Source of the DNA: Cantharellus purpuraceus
Taxonomy: Eukaryota > Basidiomycota > Agaricomycetes > Cantharellales > Hydnaceae
NCBI GenBank assembly: GCA_025174535.1
Contig: JALBUN010000045.1
Coordinates: forward strand, 1,550,001 to 1,614,000
Length of the DNA: 64,000 bases
Direction: 5' to 3'
Shown: positions 12,301 to 22,804 of the stretch, in pieces
Layout of the letters: every line of letters starts with the position of its first letter
How positions within the stretch are numbered: the stretch's first letter is position 1
Made by a program: the position numbers and the translations under genes
Notes under the pieces: model-generated
What the model was told of the DNA's origin: nothing
Databases searched by the model: none
Seen by the model: the letters and a program-made list of their open reading frames with translations, nothing else

Positions 12301-12403
12301 AGAGGCATTATGGCAGAATATTGGAGCAGGAGCGTTCAACTTCGAACCTGAGCTGTTCATACCCACCGATGGCTCGAGAAACAACTCAAATAGTTCCACA
12401 TGA
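9310..12403 (+). CDS. Zn2Cys6 transcription factor with fungal-specific TF domain
   Basis: Probable DNA-binding regulator of the Gal4/XlnR superfamily, nuclear. Exons 9310-9425, 9480-9590 and 9651 onward join to the binuclear zinc cluster ACESCRRKKIKCDGREPTCG with spacing C-x2-C-x6-C-x6-C-x2-C-x6-C. A linker and short dimerisation coil follow (YVQELEQRLLHMESLL). The middle-homology domain starts near residue 250 (YFDHLHFQ-GPVVVVHKPTF, QCFVILASFL, VVGQAVRIAQDLGLH, RKVWWSVYTLDRMLALALGR). The C-terminus is a Ser/Pro/Thr-rich presumed activation tail ending at 12403. About eight introns are needed, one with a weak donor (gttacc near 10248). The domain order matches xylanolytic-activator-type regulators, but the targets cannot be read from sequence. 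Confidence 0.88.
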
Positions 12404-13548
12404 TATAGCGTTAAGTTATCAAGGACGATGTATGCCATTTTAGTAATCTCCCCTGTTGTATTGTAGCTTCTTTATGTTATGAATATCAGAGGTTGAGTAC
12501 CGCCAATTTCAACTATATTTCAATCTATGTATTTTCCGAAGCGATGCTGTGGGTTTACAATACCATTACATAGTAGACTGCACGCTTGTTAGGTGGTCAC
12601 CACCTTCGTCCAATAATTCCTGAGCAAGAAAGTACCTCCGGATTATTACCAAAGCTTTAGCTTTGGTTTCGTATATGAGGCCATTTCTTTCCATATATGG
12701 CAATTTTCTTCGGCAGTTTGGGAAATATGAATAGCTCCCGAGATTGGGTGCCTCAATGACCAATCAATGACCAATCGAGGTACATAGTTGCCCACCAGCA
12801 ACCCCATGAGTACCGGCCCATGCAGACTTCACTCTACACAAATCAAGTGGGGAGCCCATCCCATTAAATGACATGCACTCAAAACCTTCAGAGAAGGGCT
12901 AGAAGAACATCTGTTTTCTGAGGTCACTACCGCTGGCATTCCTGGGCTCAACATGAGCTGGACCAATAATAATGCCCACAGCCTTTCTTTTAATCCCTCT
13001 AGCACAGAGACAGCTAGCTCTCTTGGCAACAACACTATGTATAGCACCAGCCAAGAGTACTACAGATGAATTGCATAGGGGATAACATTAACACTGCAAG
13101 TGCTGATGTGTCCTACTTCAACGAAATGGATACTCTGATGCTCTGATGCCTCCTGTAGACATTTAAAGATGGGGTGGCTCCCAATTGACCTCTGCAGTTG
13201 ATCTAACCTTGTGTCAAATGGACCCAGTGAATATCAAATTCTCCTACCAGAGGGACACAGTGATACATGTGCAGTTGTATGGGTTATTTGGTGTTGACCA
13301 CCTCACATTATCTGACATTAAATGGCTTATTCTGCTGCTCTGGAAAATGTGATGAGTTTGTGTAATGACAAACCATACACTACAAAATGTTTGTTGAAGC
13401 TTTGGTAACCGCCGCGGCAGTCGGCCATCCCCCCTTCATAAACTATAGTGGTCCAGTGGGTGAAAGCCCCGGATAATCGGTCACCGATGCCGACCTTGGT
13501 ACTGCTTCTCTGTTTTCTTTCAAGCTCAAGTCTTGTATCCCACCCACA
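12404..13548. other. intergenic, 1.1 kb, no gene recognised
   Basis: Contains the 3' end of the Zn2Cys6 gene and the promoter of the acyl-CoA dehydrogenase. Between about 12840 and 13070 the plus strand has one short open stretch (around GIPGLNMSWTNNN) flanked by stops. It looks like decayed coding or repeat sequence, but no family was recognised. Confidence 0.4.
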
Positions 13549-15546
13549 ATGACCTCTCATCCAATTGTTGAATATATATCGCCGTCCACGTGGGCATTGG
13601 TACGCTGCATTGCTTCTACTCTTCTAACATAGATCAATCTTGCGACAGATTGAGGATAAATTCACGCCGTATGGCAAAGAAACACTGGCAAAATTGATTG
13701 ATTTTGTTCAGGTAACTCACACCATACTCACTTCAACTTCCACTTCTTGCTGACTGTGTTTCAGAATGAAATCCTTCCTGCTGCCAGTCTCGCAGAAGCT
13801 CAACTTCCCCAAGATGAGAGACGATGGGGGACGGTGATACCTGTTATCGAAGAACTCAAAATCAAAGCACGTAAATTGGGCCTGTGGAATCTATTTCTCA
13901 GCAAGGCACACTATGCCAAGTATGGCGTTCCTTTAACCAACTTGGAGGTAGGGAGGTTCAGTTATTAATGTGCATACAAATGGGTGATCCGGTCAACTTC
14001 ATGCAGTATGCAGTTATGGCCGAAGTACTGGGGAGAGGTGGCCGTGTCGCCTCTGAATGTGTCAATTGCTCTGCCCCTGATACTGGGAACATGGGTGCGT
14101 ACAAGTATATTGACCTGAGCAACCGTGGATTGAACCGCAGTTCAGAGGTTCTTGCACGATATGGATCACCGGAACAGCAAAGGAAGTGGTTGGAACCCCT
14201 TCTGAACGGTGAAATTCGCTCGGCATTTGCTATGACGGAGAGGTTCGGTGCGTTCATTGGCTACGCGCTTCTCTACTCCACGACTTAAATATTTAATTAG
14301 TTGCATCTTCTGACGCGACTAACATCAAAACCTCCATTCACAAAGAAGGGAATGAAATTGTTATCAACGGTCACAAATGGTGGATCAGCGGCGCTGGAGA
14401 TCCCAGGACGAAGTTGCATCTTGTCATGGGGAAGAGCGATGCGTCCAATCCTGACACTCATAGTCAGCAGAGCATTGTTATTGTCCCCGCTAATGCATCT
14501 GGCGTGAAGATCATCAGGCCAATGCGAGTCTTTGGTTATGATGACGCACCCGAGGGCCACTGCGAAATTATCTATGACAATGTTCGAGTGCCCTTGAGCA
14601 ACCTAGTCCTTGGTTGGGGAAGGGGCTTTGAGGTAAAGACGTTCACCCTTTGTGACGGCAGCAAACGTGAACCTTGTCTTCATAGATCATACAAGGCCGC
14701 CTAGGGTATTTCCGTCTACTCATCGACAATGATGCCTTCCATTGAATATGTGAACAGTCCAGGTCGAATCCACCATTGCATGCGCTCTATCGGTGTCGCG
14801 CAACGTGCTCTTGATTTGATGATCGAGCGGGTTACAGATCCCAACAGAAAGACATTTGGCAAGTATTTGTATCAGCATGGTGCGCTTTCTCATGCGTTCC
14901 TCTCAAACATTCCTGATCATCTCTCGTCCTAGGCACCGTTGTCTCTGATATTGCACGCTCACGAGCAGAGATCGACGGGGCTCGTCTCCTTGTGTTGAGC
15001 GCAGCACATCAGGTGAGTATTCTCATGAGCTTCCTTAGACAAGCCTTTAAATAAATCTTCGTGATAGATTGATAGGGCCAAAGCTAAAGGAGCGCTGAAA
15101 GAAATCGGCATAGCAAAGGTGTGGAAGATTTATACTTCGCGTTGAAGAGAACAAACCTTCCTTCTCCATCAGTTTGTTGTGCCTTCGATGGCTCTACGAG
15201 TTGTGGATCGCGCGATTCAAAGTTTTGGAGCTGAGGGCGTAAGCCAAGACACATTTTTAGCTGGTGCAGCTGCTGGCCTTCGGACTCTCCGTTTAGCCGA
15301 CGTGAGTGTCCAACACATGTCCCTACCTCCTCGCTTTCCCTTACATATAATATCCAGGGTCCGGATGCAGTCAGTATTGAGAATGCTTTCGCGTATGCCA
15401 AGCTGACGTCATTTTAGGTTCACATTCAACAAGTCGGGCAACGGGAGCTCAGACGGGCAGCCCATATCAAGGAGCTTAGTGCAGAGGTGAATAAGAAGGA
15501 AACTACCCTGTTGAAAACTGCTGGTTTCACGAAAACGCATCTTTGA
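13549..15546 (+). CDS. acyl-CoA dehydrogenase (ACAD10/11-like)
   Basis: FAD-dependent dehydrogenase introducing a 2,3 double bond into acyl-CoA; mitochondrial or peroxisomal. The start [17 protein letters not shown] splices to [20 protein letters not shown]. Motifs follow: [73 protein letters not shown] segment ([18 protein letters not shown]), [16 protein letters not shown] and LDLMIERV. The C-terminal helices ([14 protein letters not shown]) carry the FAD/acyl-binding region. At least nine introns; IIQGRLG comes from a 20-nt exon at 14686-14705. The family is certain. Long-chain specificity like human ACAD10/11 is inferred from the GRIHHCMR motif. The kinase-like domain of some ACAD10/11 proteins is absent. 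Confidence 0.9.
14686..14705 (+). other. 20-nt coding micro-exon of the acyl-CoA dehydrogenase gene
   Basis: Flanked by ttcatag and gtattt. It encodes IIQGRL plus two bases of the next Gly codon. It is needed to turn GFE-PGRIHH into GFE-IIQGRLG-PGRIHH, the conserved ACAD segment. Confidence 0.75.
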
Positions 15547-16224
15547 TTCAATTATGTCTACTCCGACGGGTCTAGGCAGGAGTCCATTACACGATAATTT
15601 GTTCGTGAGGATTCCTTCGCATTTAGTCTCCGCCAGTATAGCGTGGTTGTATATGATTATGCATGCTTGCCATACTTATCTATGTATAGTCACGGTGTTT
15701 TTATAGTCAAAGATTCTATGTATGCCACGGACATAACCACATGTCCGCACGATACGCCAACGATGCTACTGTACCGAACTCCACTCAGAAACTGTAGTAG
15801 ACCGCGAATCTCTCATACTCTAGTTCATTGTCTGCTATCTTATGAGTTGCGCCTAGTACACCTAGTCCTGGTAAAGTCTTCAGAAGACCCTGGGCGCCCC
15901 TCTCCTGGAATGGCAGTTGCACATCGTGATGCATGCGGCATGGTGTAGACACTGTAGAGATTCACCTGTGCAGGCTTCAACAGGCCTGACGGATGTGTCT
16001 GTCGCATAAGAGTTATTTTAATTTAGGAAATGGATTGCAACACCCTGATCTGAGAGCGTATTATCTCAAAAATCTCGAAATATTGATCTCAAAGCTCTTG
16101 CTTGGAGCCAGGCATATGGCGCAGCGTCTGGGCTTGAATTCGGCTGGGCGTTCGACCAGAGTTTCTAAAGACAAATAATTGCCGAGTCTACAGATCTATC
16201 TACTTCAAGGTCATACTCGCGATA
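15547..16224. other. intergenic, 0.68 kb, nothing recognised
   Basis: Short ORFs only, in all frames, with no recognisable family motif. It holds the terminator of the acyl-CoA dehydrogenase and the promoter of the next plus-strand gene. Confidence 0.5.
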
Positions 16225-16719
16225 ATGCAGTCGTTGCGTCAGTTTGTTTCGCGCGGCCATTTGCAGAGCTCTCGAGGTCTTAGCGCCTCAACACTCACTC
16301 AGAGCGATCCTCATTTTTCCACGCTTCCTCCAGCGAGGTTGCGAGCTCTCATAGCCTTATATCATCGTTCTTCATCCTTCATTACGCCAGCCAACCTCTC
16401 GAACCGCATTGATCAAGCCTTCACGATGACCGTTTATAAAACCGATATTCTTTCCCAGCATGCCTCATACCAAGCGTTACAGTCTTACTCCCAGCGAAAA
16501 CGAGGGAACGAACCTCATCCTCCCTATTACAAGGAGGTACTATTGAGCTACGAAAACACTACATGGAGTGATAAGCGAGGAGTACGTCAGGCTCGTGTTA
16601 GAGCTGCTTTATGGGGGACCCAAGTTGGCGGCAGGCCGGATTTGGAGACGGTCAAGGAGACAAACGAGACTAGTCAAAAAGAGGGCGGCCTTCTTGATCA
16701 AACTGTCAATCCATGCTGA
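16225..16719 (+). CDS. small conserved protein, probable mitochondrial, function unknown
   Basis: Intronless ORF of 164 aa, not recognised as a named family. The first 25 residues (MQSLRQFVSRGHLQSSRG) are basic, Ser-rich and free of acidic residues, as in mitochondrial presequences. The middle has a plausible helix (PARLRALIALYHRSSSFI, then ANLSNRIDQAF). The second half is charged (YYKEVLLSYENTTWSDKRG, RQARVRAALWGT) and ends in a Glu/Thr/Lys-rich tail. The codon pattern is coding-like over its whole length. I judge it real from that and from its similarity in style to small fungal mitochondrial proteins, but no function can be assigned. Confidence 0.6.
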   Translation: MQSLRQFVSRGHLQSSRGLSASTLTQSDPHFSTLPPARLRALIALYHRSSSFITPANLSNRIDQAFTMTVYKTDILSQHASYQALQSYSQRKRGNEPHPPYYKEVLLSYENTTWSDKRGVRQARVRAALWGTQVGGRPDLETVKETNETSQKEGGLLDQTVNPC

Positions 16720-18041
16720 TTTACAACCAAGTGATGTGGAATTCACATTCCCACAGTTTTAGGTAACTGACAACTCGGTCACAGCGTTGCATATGGTACT
16801 TGTGGCCTCAGGTTTCACATGGGGAACATGGAAAGGATCCCAGTTAGTGGCCGGATTGAAGCCTCTTGACCACCCTGCGACCTCAATACCTACAGTTTCT
16901 ATATAATTCGATTGTGGAGATCAGACTTAGACCAGTCTTGGCCTCACGCTCAACGAGGAATATGAGAAGATCCCAGCAGATATCGAGAACTATCATTGTA
17001 CATACAATGATTGTTACAGTGAATAATTGCGATGGGGCTTCAGGCATCATCCAATATCAACACACAATGTTACCCTTCGTTGCCGTAATTTAGACGTGGA
17101 GTAGTCTGAATATTCCTGGCAAATTTCCCAGGTTGTTGGATAAATTTGAGCAATAAAATCTAGACTTTCACATACCTATTTATTCGACATATTTAGTAAA
17201 TCAGAAGATACAGATAACGAAACTGTCATTTACGTCTACCAGCAAGTGGCAAGCTGAAGGGACCCACAAAAGGAAGTGATGACAAGGAGCTACGAATCTG
17301 TACGCATCGTGTATTGAGCCCTGCTGAGCCAAGCAGAAATGATCTGGCATCCGGCAACTCTTTCTGCCTCTGTATGCAGTCAAGCGATGATCTCGTTATG
17401 GGAGGAGGGCCAATCATAATTCCCAAAGGATCGGCGGAGTCAAGGCTCGGAGTGACAGGCGAGCGAATCGATCATGGTAGGGACGGTTGTAGATTGAAGC
17501 CTATTTGCAACCATGAGTATGACAATCTAGCCTCGTGGTGTTCCCCGCGATGCTTGATCTCTGGCCATTTGCATGAGACTTTTGATCTGAACGTGAAAGA
17601 CGATAATGACCCTTGACATGACAGCTGGTCCAGAAAACGCCGTTCATGTAATTTCACAACTGCAGAAGTATGGATGTTGGCCTCATGGGAGGCTTTCGCT
17701 GGAGGATATTATCCGGAGGTCAGACCACCGCGAGGCGCTTGAATAGTGTGTCATTGGTAATTACCATCGCATATCGCTACAAGCCTGTCACACAAAGTAA
17801 CGGATTAGATACTAATCCTTCGAGAAGGAGAAAGCGTGTGGAGATGGACAAGAATTAAGCCATTACTTATGAGATGTATGCCGTCATCTACAAGCTGTGT
17901 GCCTTCCTAGGAATGACGTCGTAATCAAGCCGATCGTTTGTACTGAGTCGTCCACTGTCTTCAAATGCCATGTGCAATAGATGTCGCATTAAGTCGCTAT
18001 GGTATAGCAGGACTGATAATCGGTCATCGTGCGAGACAAGA
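16720..18041. other. 1.3 kb without a clear gene; coding-like minus-strand remnant near 17226-17470
   Basis: No confident gene. On the minus strand, about 17470 down to 17226 reads as a plausible C-terminus (SPVTPSLDSADPLG, GPPPITRSSLDCIQRQ, ending PLAGRRK and a stop). I could not find a convincing start or upstream exon. It may be a decayed gene or the end of an unrecognised spliced gene. Confidence 0.35.
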
Positions 18042-18465
18042 CTACTGTTTGTATTCCATAGGCGTGTTCAAGCCAACCCTCCGAGCGGTAGCTTTTATTC
18101 TTTCTTCCTCGGATAGATCATGCAGGGGACTATAACGCCCCAATAACGTCTATCACAGGTTCAGTAAATTCCGAAAGAGCGAGTTTGTGAGCAGTGCATA
18201 CTTTGAAATGTCTGTCGGCACGTAGAAAAGCAGTTGTGTTATTGACGTCTTTCAACACGTCTATGGATGTTTCCTCTTCATTTGGTATGCGCACCGCGAG
18301 CGACTTCCGAAGGCTGGAGTGAATGACTGAATTGCGTGCTGGGCGATGAAATATAGACTGTCGATGAGTATTAGTCAGCCAACAAACGAAGGTATATAAG
18401 CCAAATACAGATTTCCAGAACTCGCGTAGGAGACCCCGGTATGCTCTTACAACTGCAGAAGTCAT
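18042..18465 (-). CDS. FMC1: FMC1-like LYR protein (F1-ATPase assembly)
   Basis: Small mitochondrial LYR-superfamily protein; yeast Fmc1 supports Atp12-dependent assembly of the F1 sector. Exons 18465-18409, 18357-18202 and 18149-18042 join to 106 aa. The LYR-type motif is near the N-terminus (VVRAYRGLLREFWK). NSVIHSSLR, VNNTTAFLRADRHFK, TLLGRYSPLHDLSEEERIK and ARRVGLNTP follow, matching the family order of an internal NVxxFLRxxR helix followed by LLxRYNP. The second intron is needed to recover LLGRYSP. The family assignment rests on these motifs; the exact role is by homology. Confidence 0.8.
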
Positions 18466-19088
18466 TGCTGTGTGACTCGGTAACGGTCACGAGTCAACTT
18501 CACCGGAATCGAAATCTGCACAGGCTCACTTGAAGCCGCCCATGCCCTGTCAAACTGCAAGATGTTGCATGTCCTGTTGATCTGGGAAGGAGCTTGTACT
18601 GCAATCCCGTGCGGCTGTCTAGTATAAGCGTTATGTCGGTCGTAAACATTGTGAACTCGAACAGAATACTTTTCCAATACTAGATGAGATGGTCTACTGT
18701 CTGGGTGTGAAGCTACCTTCGGAGCAATTCGGTTTATTTACAAACTAGTGCAATGTGTGAGGAGAGAGATCATAAATAATCGTTGATTTGATGATGGAGC
18801 TAGGCCTGAAGCGACGCGTGACTCTCCGACTGGTAACTTTCAGATACTTTCCTGTCCTCACCGGCACCCACGACCGTGTACGGTCGCATGAGGTGGACAG
18901 ACCCTTTCTTCTTCACATATTTCAATACCATACCGTGAGTGATCCTCTCGCTTCAATTACACCTCACTGGTCATAGCCGCGTGGCCTGTTGTTCGCCTGT
19001 ATATCGTCGCTTACTAACCTCTGTTCTAGCTGCTTGTGACGACGCCCACCGATTGTTGTGCATTGTGTCTTCTTCTAATTTCCCAACC
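18466..19088. promoter_or_regulatory. divergent intergenic region, FMC1 / pseudo-helicase
   Basis: 623 bp between divergent starts. Minus-strand ORF 18462-18677 overlaps the FMC1 start region and shows no family signal. The segment before 19089 is pyrimidine-rich, which is usual for fungal 5' leaders. Confidence 0.35.
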
Positions 19089-22000
19089 ATGGCGGCGCGC
19101 GGGGCCGCCTTGAACCCTACCTCACTTCCCTTCTTTCCTGGTGGCGTACCGCGGAGTGAAGAGGATCAAAATCAAGGCGGTGGTGGCAGCGACGAACCCA
19201 AGATCGTTAGCTCAGGTTTCAGAATTCCTAGCGGTCATGTGCGAGAGGATTATATGTCATCATCCTCAGCTTCGGACTACAGGTCATTCAGGTCCTCTCC
19301 AAGCCCTACCTACCCACTCCGCACTGACTCTCCGGAGTCAGCTCGATCTCGGTCGAAAGAGGACTCCGATCCTCTTCACCGACGTCACGCTGAGGACAGC
19401 ACAATGTTCACTCTGGCTGACTCGCGTGAATGCGAGACAGGCGAGAACACTGAGGTCGTTTCAACCAATGACATGGGTATCACCTCCGGAGATACGCCTA
19501 TACCAGCTCATGAGAGTACTGCTCTTCCTCCTGTTGAAGATCACAACTCGACTCGCATAGGGAGCGGAATGCCTGGAGGTCAGCTCATTAGCATGTTGCG
19601 CCCAGTGCCACAACCGGACCATCTAGGTGTATCTGATTCCTCACCTCTCGCCTCAAAGTCATCGTCTGCAAACGTGAATCTCATGTCCTCGCCAGCCTCG
19701 TCTTCCGGTGAATCCAGCGCCAAAGTCTTCACAACCCTTGATTTACTTAGCCTCGAAGCTCAGCTCAAAGCGTCTCCGTTCATCAACGACATTCTTGATC
19801 GCCTCGTCAGATGTGAGCTTTCTGCTAGAGAAATTCGACGAGAATTGGGCGATGTTCACCGCAAAGTGAACCTTTTGGCAGATCGCCAATCCAACGAGCC
19901 GATATTTAGACACTCTGATCGGTCCCTTGGTGGTAACGAACCCACATTCCGAAATCCATTCACGGCATCTACTGCTGCCATTACGGCAATGACACAACCC
20001 ATGAATGCGCCGATTCCATATGCCAATGGTGGTCCTTCTGGCAATACCCCACCAGGTCGTTCTCAGGATGAGATAGCCCAAATATCCCAACGTTTGAATA
20101 CATTGACTACATCTGTATCTCAGTTGCTAACCCTCCAGACTCAACAACACATACAAAATATGAATCCGGGATTCCCGTCTACTCAGGGTCTCCCACCCAA
20201 TGCTCCACCTGGAAATATCCCAGAACAGATATCCTCACCTTCTGTTCCACCTCCTTCCATCCCAGGCCCACACGCACTTCCTAATAGACCTGATCTTCGA
20301 CCATCAACAAGAACTCCAAATCCACCCATGCGCACGTGGTCCGCCGGTAGCCTCGATCTACCTATGCGACCTTCAGATGCCAATATTGGGTTGGGTCGTC
20401 CAGAAGCTTTTCTCAGGGATAAGCGTAGGTCTGTCGCCGGCCTGATGAGGCGAGATTCAGGTAGTGTGCGTAACGACTGCTTAGAATGCTGAAGCCCTAT
20501 GAGACTTACTTGTACCTTCAGATGCCAATGCCTGACGGATCTGGTGACAATTGGAATGGATCGCCCAGGGAAGGTGGTCCAGTGGTATCAAAGTGGGAGC
20601 ACCTCCCTCTTTCTCCCGACCTTCTACGTTCTATAGCTAAGTTTGGGTCAGTTCGTACTTCTTTGTATCTAATTTATCTGACAATGGTTTCGACATCCAC
20701 TAGTGTGGGTCCTCCCAACAAGATACAGCAACGTGCCTTGCCGTTCTTACTTCGTGGCGCCGATATCATAGCCCAAGCTCCTCCAACACAAGAGCGCATT
20801 GCTGCGTATGTCATTCCAGCCATTCACATCGCGCTTGGCTATCTAGCAAGCAGACCTTCCACCCGTGGCCCTATCGTGGTGATGATTTCTACTACAGTGG
20901 ACCAGGCCACGCAAGCCCAAAGGATGATCCGAGACCTTGGTGGCCCCATTGGTGTTCGCTCAGCGCTTGGAGTTGGTGCAAACGTTCGGAGCGAGGATAT
21001 CACACAGGAGTTGCATCTTTTGCATCAGAATGTTCCACATATTCTTTGCGGTACCCCCCAGAAATTGCATGCTCTTTTCACTGCGTCCCATGGGCTAGTG
21101 GGCTCAGAAGTGCGGTTCCTTGTCTTAGATGAGGTTGACCAACTTATTGCAAGAAATCTGCACGACTTTGTCTTCAATATTGTCAAACTCCTGCCACCTC
21201 CTCGCTCCCGCCCACTAGGGACATCAAATCCATCTGTGACGCCTAGTACTAGCCCAGTGCCAGGTCCTCAGACGCCTTTTGGCCCATTCGATGCTAATGG
21301 CAATTCTAATGGTGGCCCAACAGTGACGACTCCTTTCCAACAAGGTCGTCGTTTTTCAACAGTATTGCCTTCGGCGAATGATGCTTCGAGCGGTCCAAGC
21401 AACAATGGCTCACAAATCGAACGGCAAACAGCTTTATTCTCGAACACCGTGCCTCAAGACGTTCTTAATCTTGCCAATGCTATCCAGTTGCGCGAGCCGG
21501 TTCGCGTCCTGGTGCGACGAGATGGAAATGTTACCCATGCCGACACGAGCAATGGCGCTCGCGGTCTTCGACAATTTTATTTATATCTGGCCTTCACTGC
21601 CGGTGGAAGACTTGATCCCACCCCGGCAACACCGGGAGGTGGGCTGGGGATTATTGGTTCGGGACGAGGTGCCTCTTCGTCTAATGCCGAAACAACTCAA
21701 GCTAGAGAATGGAAGCTAGACGCGCTCGCAGACCTCTTTGATGACATAGAGGTTTCGCAAGCTATTGTTCATGTCGGTGGTTTGACTGCTCTTGACAGCG
21801 TTGTTTACAAATTGGCGAGCCGAGGCCTTGAAGCTGTCCCGCTGGTGCGACTTGTTTTCTCCTGCTGTCCTACTATTCGTTGATTAACTTGGAAAACAGC
21901 ATGGTGACATGAATGCTGGAACCAAACTGGCTGCTCTGAACAAATTTAGAGGCTCCGCATCGATTATGATGAGACAGCAGCCTGTGACAAAAGTACTGGT

Positions 22001-22619
22001 GGTCTATGATGTTCAAGTCAAGGCCCCAGATGTCTTCCAAGTTCCACTGGTTATTAATTATGGTGCACCATATTCGCTCTGCATATTTGGTACACGCTCA
22101 TTGCTCGTGCTTTTACAGACCTTCCCAAAGCGGTCGAAGAATATGCACATCGGTATGCATGTCTTGGCATCTCTTGACTTTGATGCTGCTTGACATTTTT
22201 GTTTCTAATAGAGTTGCGCCCGCGATATCCTCTAGTTACTCTCGCGCGGGAGTAGTCATCAATTTTGTCACTGCTACTGGCGGAGACGTGGAAATGTTAC
22301 GCTCTATCGAATGCTTTTACAAGTACGCTCAGGAGTTGCTTGTTCTGCAGTGTTGGTGCTAAATCTACCCTAGGATTAAATGCGTACGTATCTCACATTT
22401 ATACGTCCGACGATTCGACAGAGTGCTACGGAGATAGCTAGAAACCTCGTGGTATAATATTGCAACCTAATTTCCCCTAGTTTGCTGACTCCTACCATAT
22501 CGCGAGGTTTCTCGCTACCTCCGTAGAGCAATGTATCGTTTCCTTGGATTGTTTGTACGTGTACTGACAGTTTGACTTTTCAGCCTGAAGTTCCTATGAG
22601 TCTGCGCGACGTCATTTGA
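19089..22619 (+). CDS. eIF4A-like DEAD-box pseudo-helicase with long disordered N-terminus
   Basis: The N-terminal ~460 residues (MAARGAALNPTSLPFFPGG onward) are Ser/Pro-rich with one possible coil (SAREIRRELGDVHRKVNLL). A two-RecA eIF4A-type core follows after KFG-VGPPNKIQQRALPFL (Q motif kept). Motif I reads AQAPPTQERIAAY instead of AxxGxGKT. Motif Ia is ISTTVDQAT, motif II is VLDEVDQL and motif III is SNT. Motif V is YDVQVKAPDV, and motif VI is HRVAPAISSSYSRAG, lacking the HRIGRxGR arginines. The fold remains clear from INYDLPKAVEEYAHR, GVVINFV and the final PEVPMSLRDVI. Introns include 20646-20701 and a last one of about 200 nt before 22584. The loss of the Walker lysine and arginine fingers predicts no ATPase, so a scaffold or eIF4F-type adaptor role is inferred. 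Confidence 0.82.
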
Positions 22620-22804
22620 CGTTTTGTATCCCTACTTGCACACTTCCCCTGTCCTCTTGCTATTATATCAAATCGTAACGTCCATCCACCTTGTTCAAAG
22701 TATACCCTTATCCTGCATCGACAAATGTCTCCGTACACATGGTAGCTTTCGGTACCGTTCTTTTCCCGTTCTTCTCTCCTTGTAAAATCAATAGCTGTTG
22801 CCAG

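Noticed and set aside
18462..18677. Minus ORF upstream of FMC1
   Set aside because: Overlaps the FMC1 start in another frame and lacks any recognisable motif; treated as leader or promoter.
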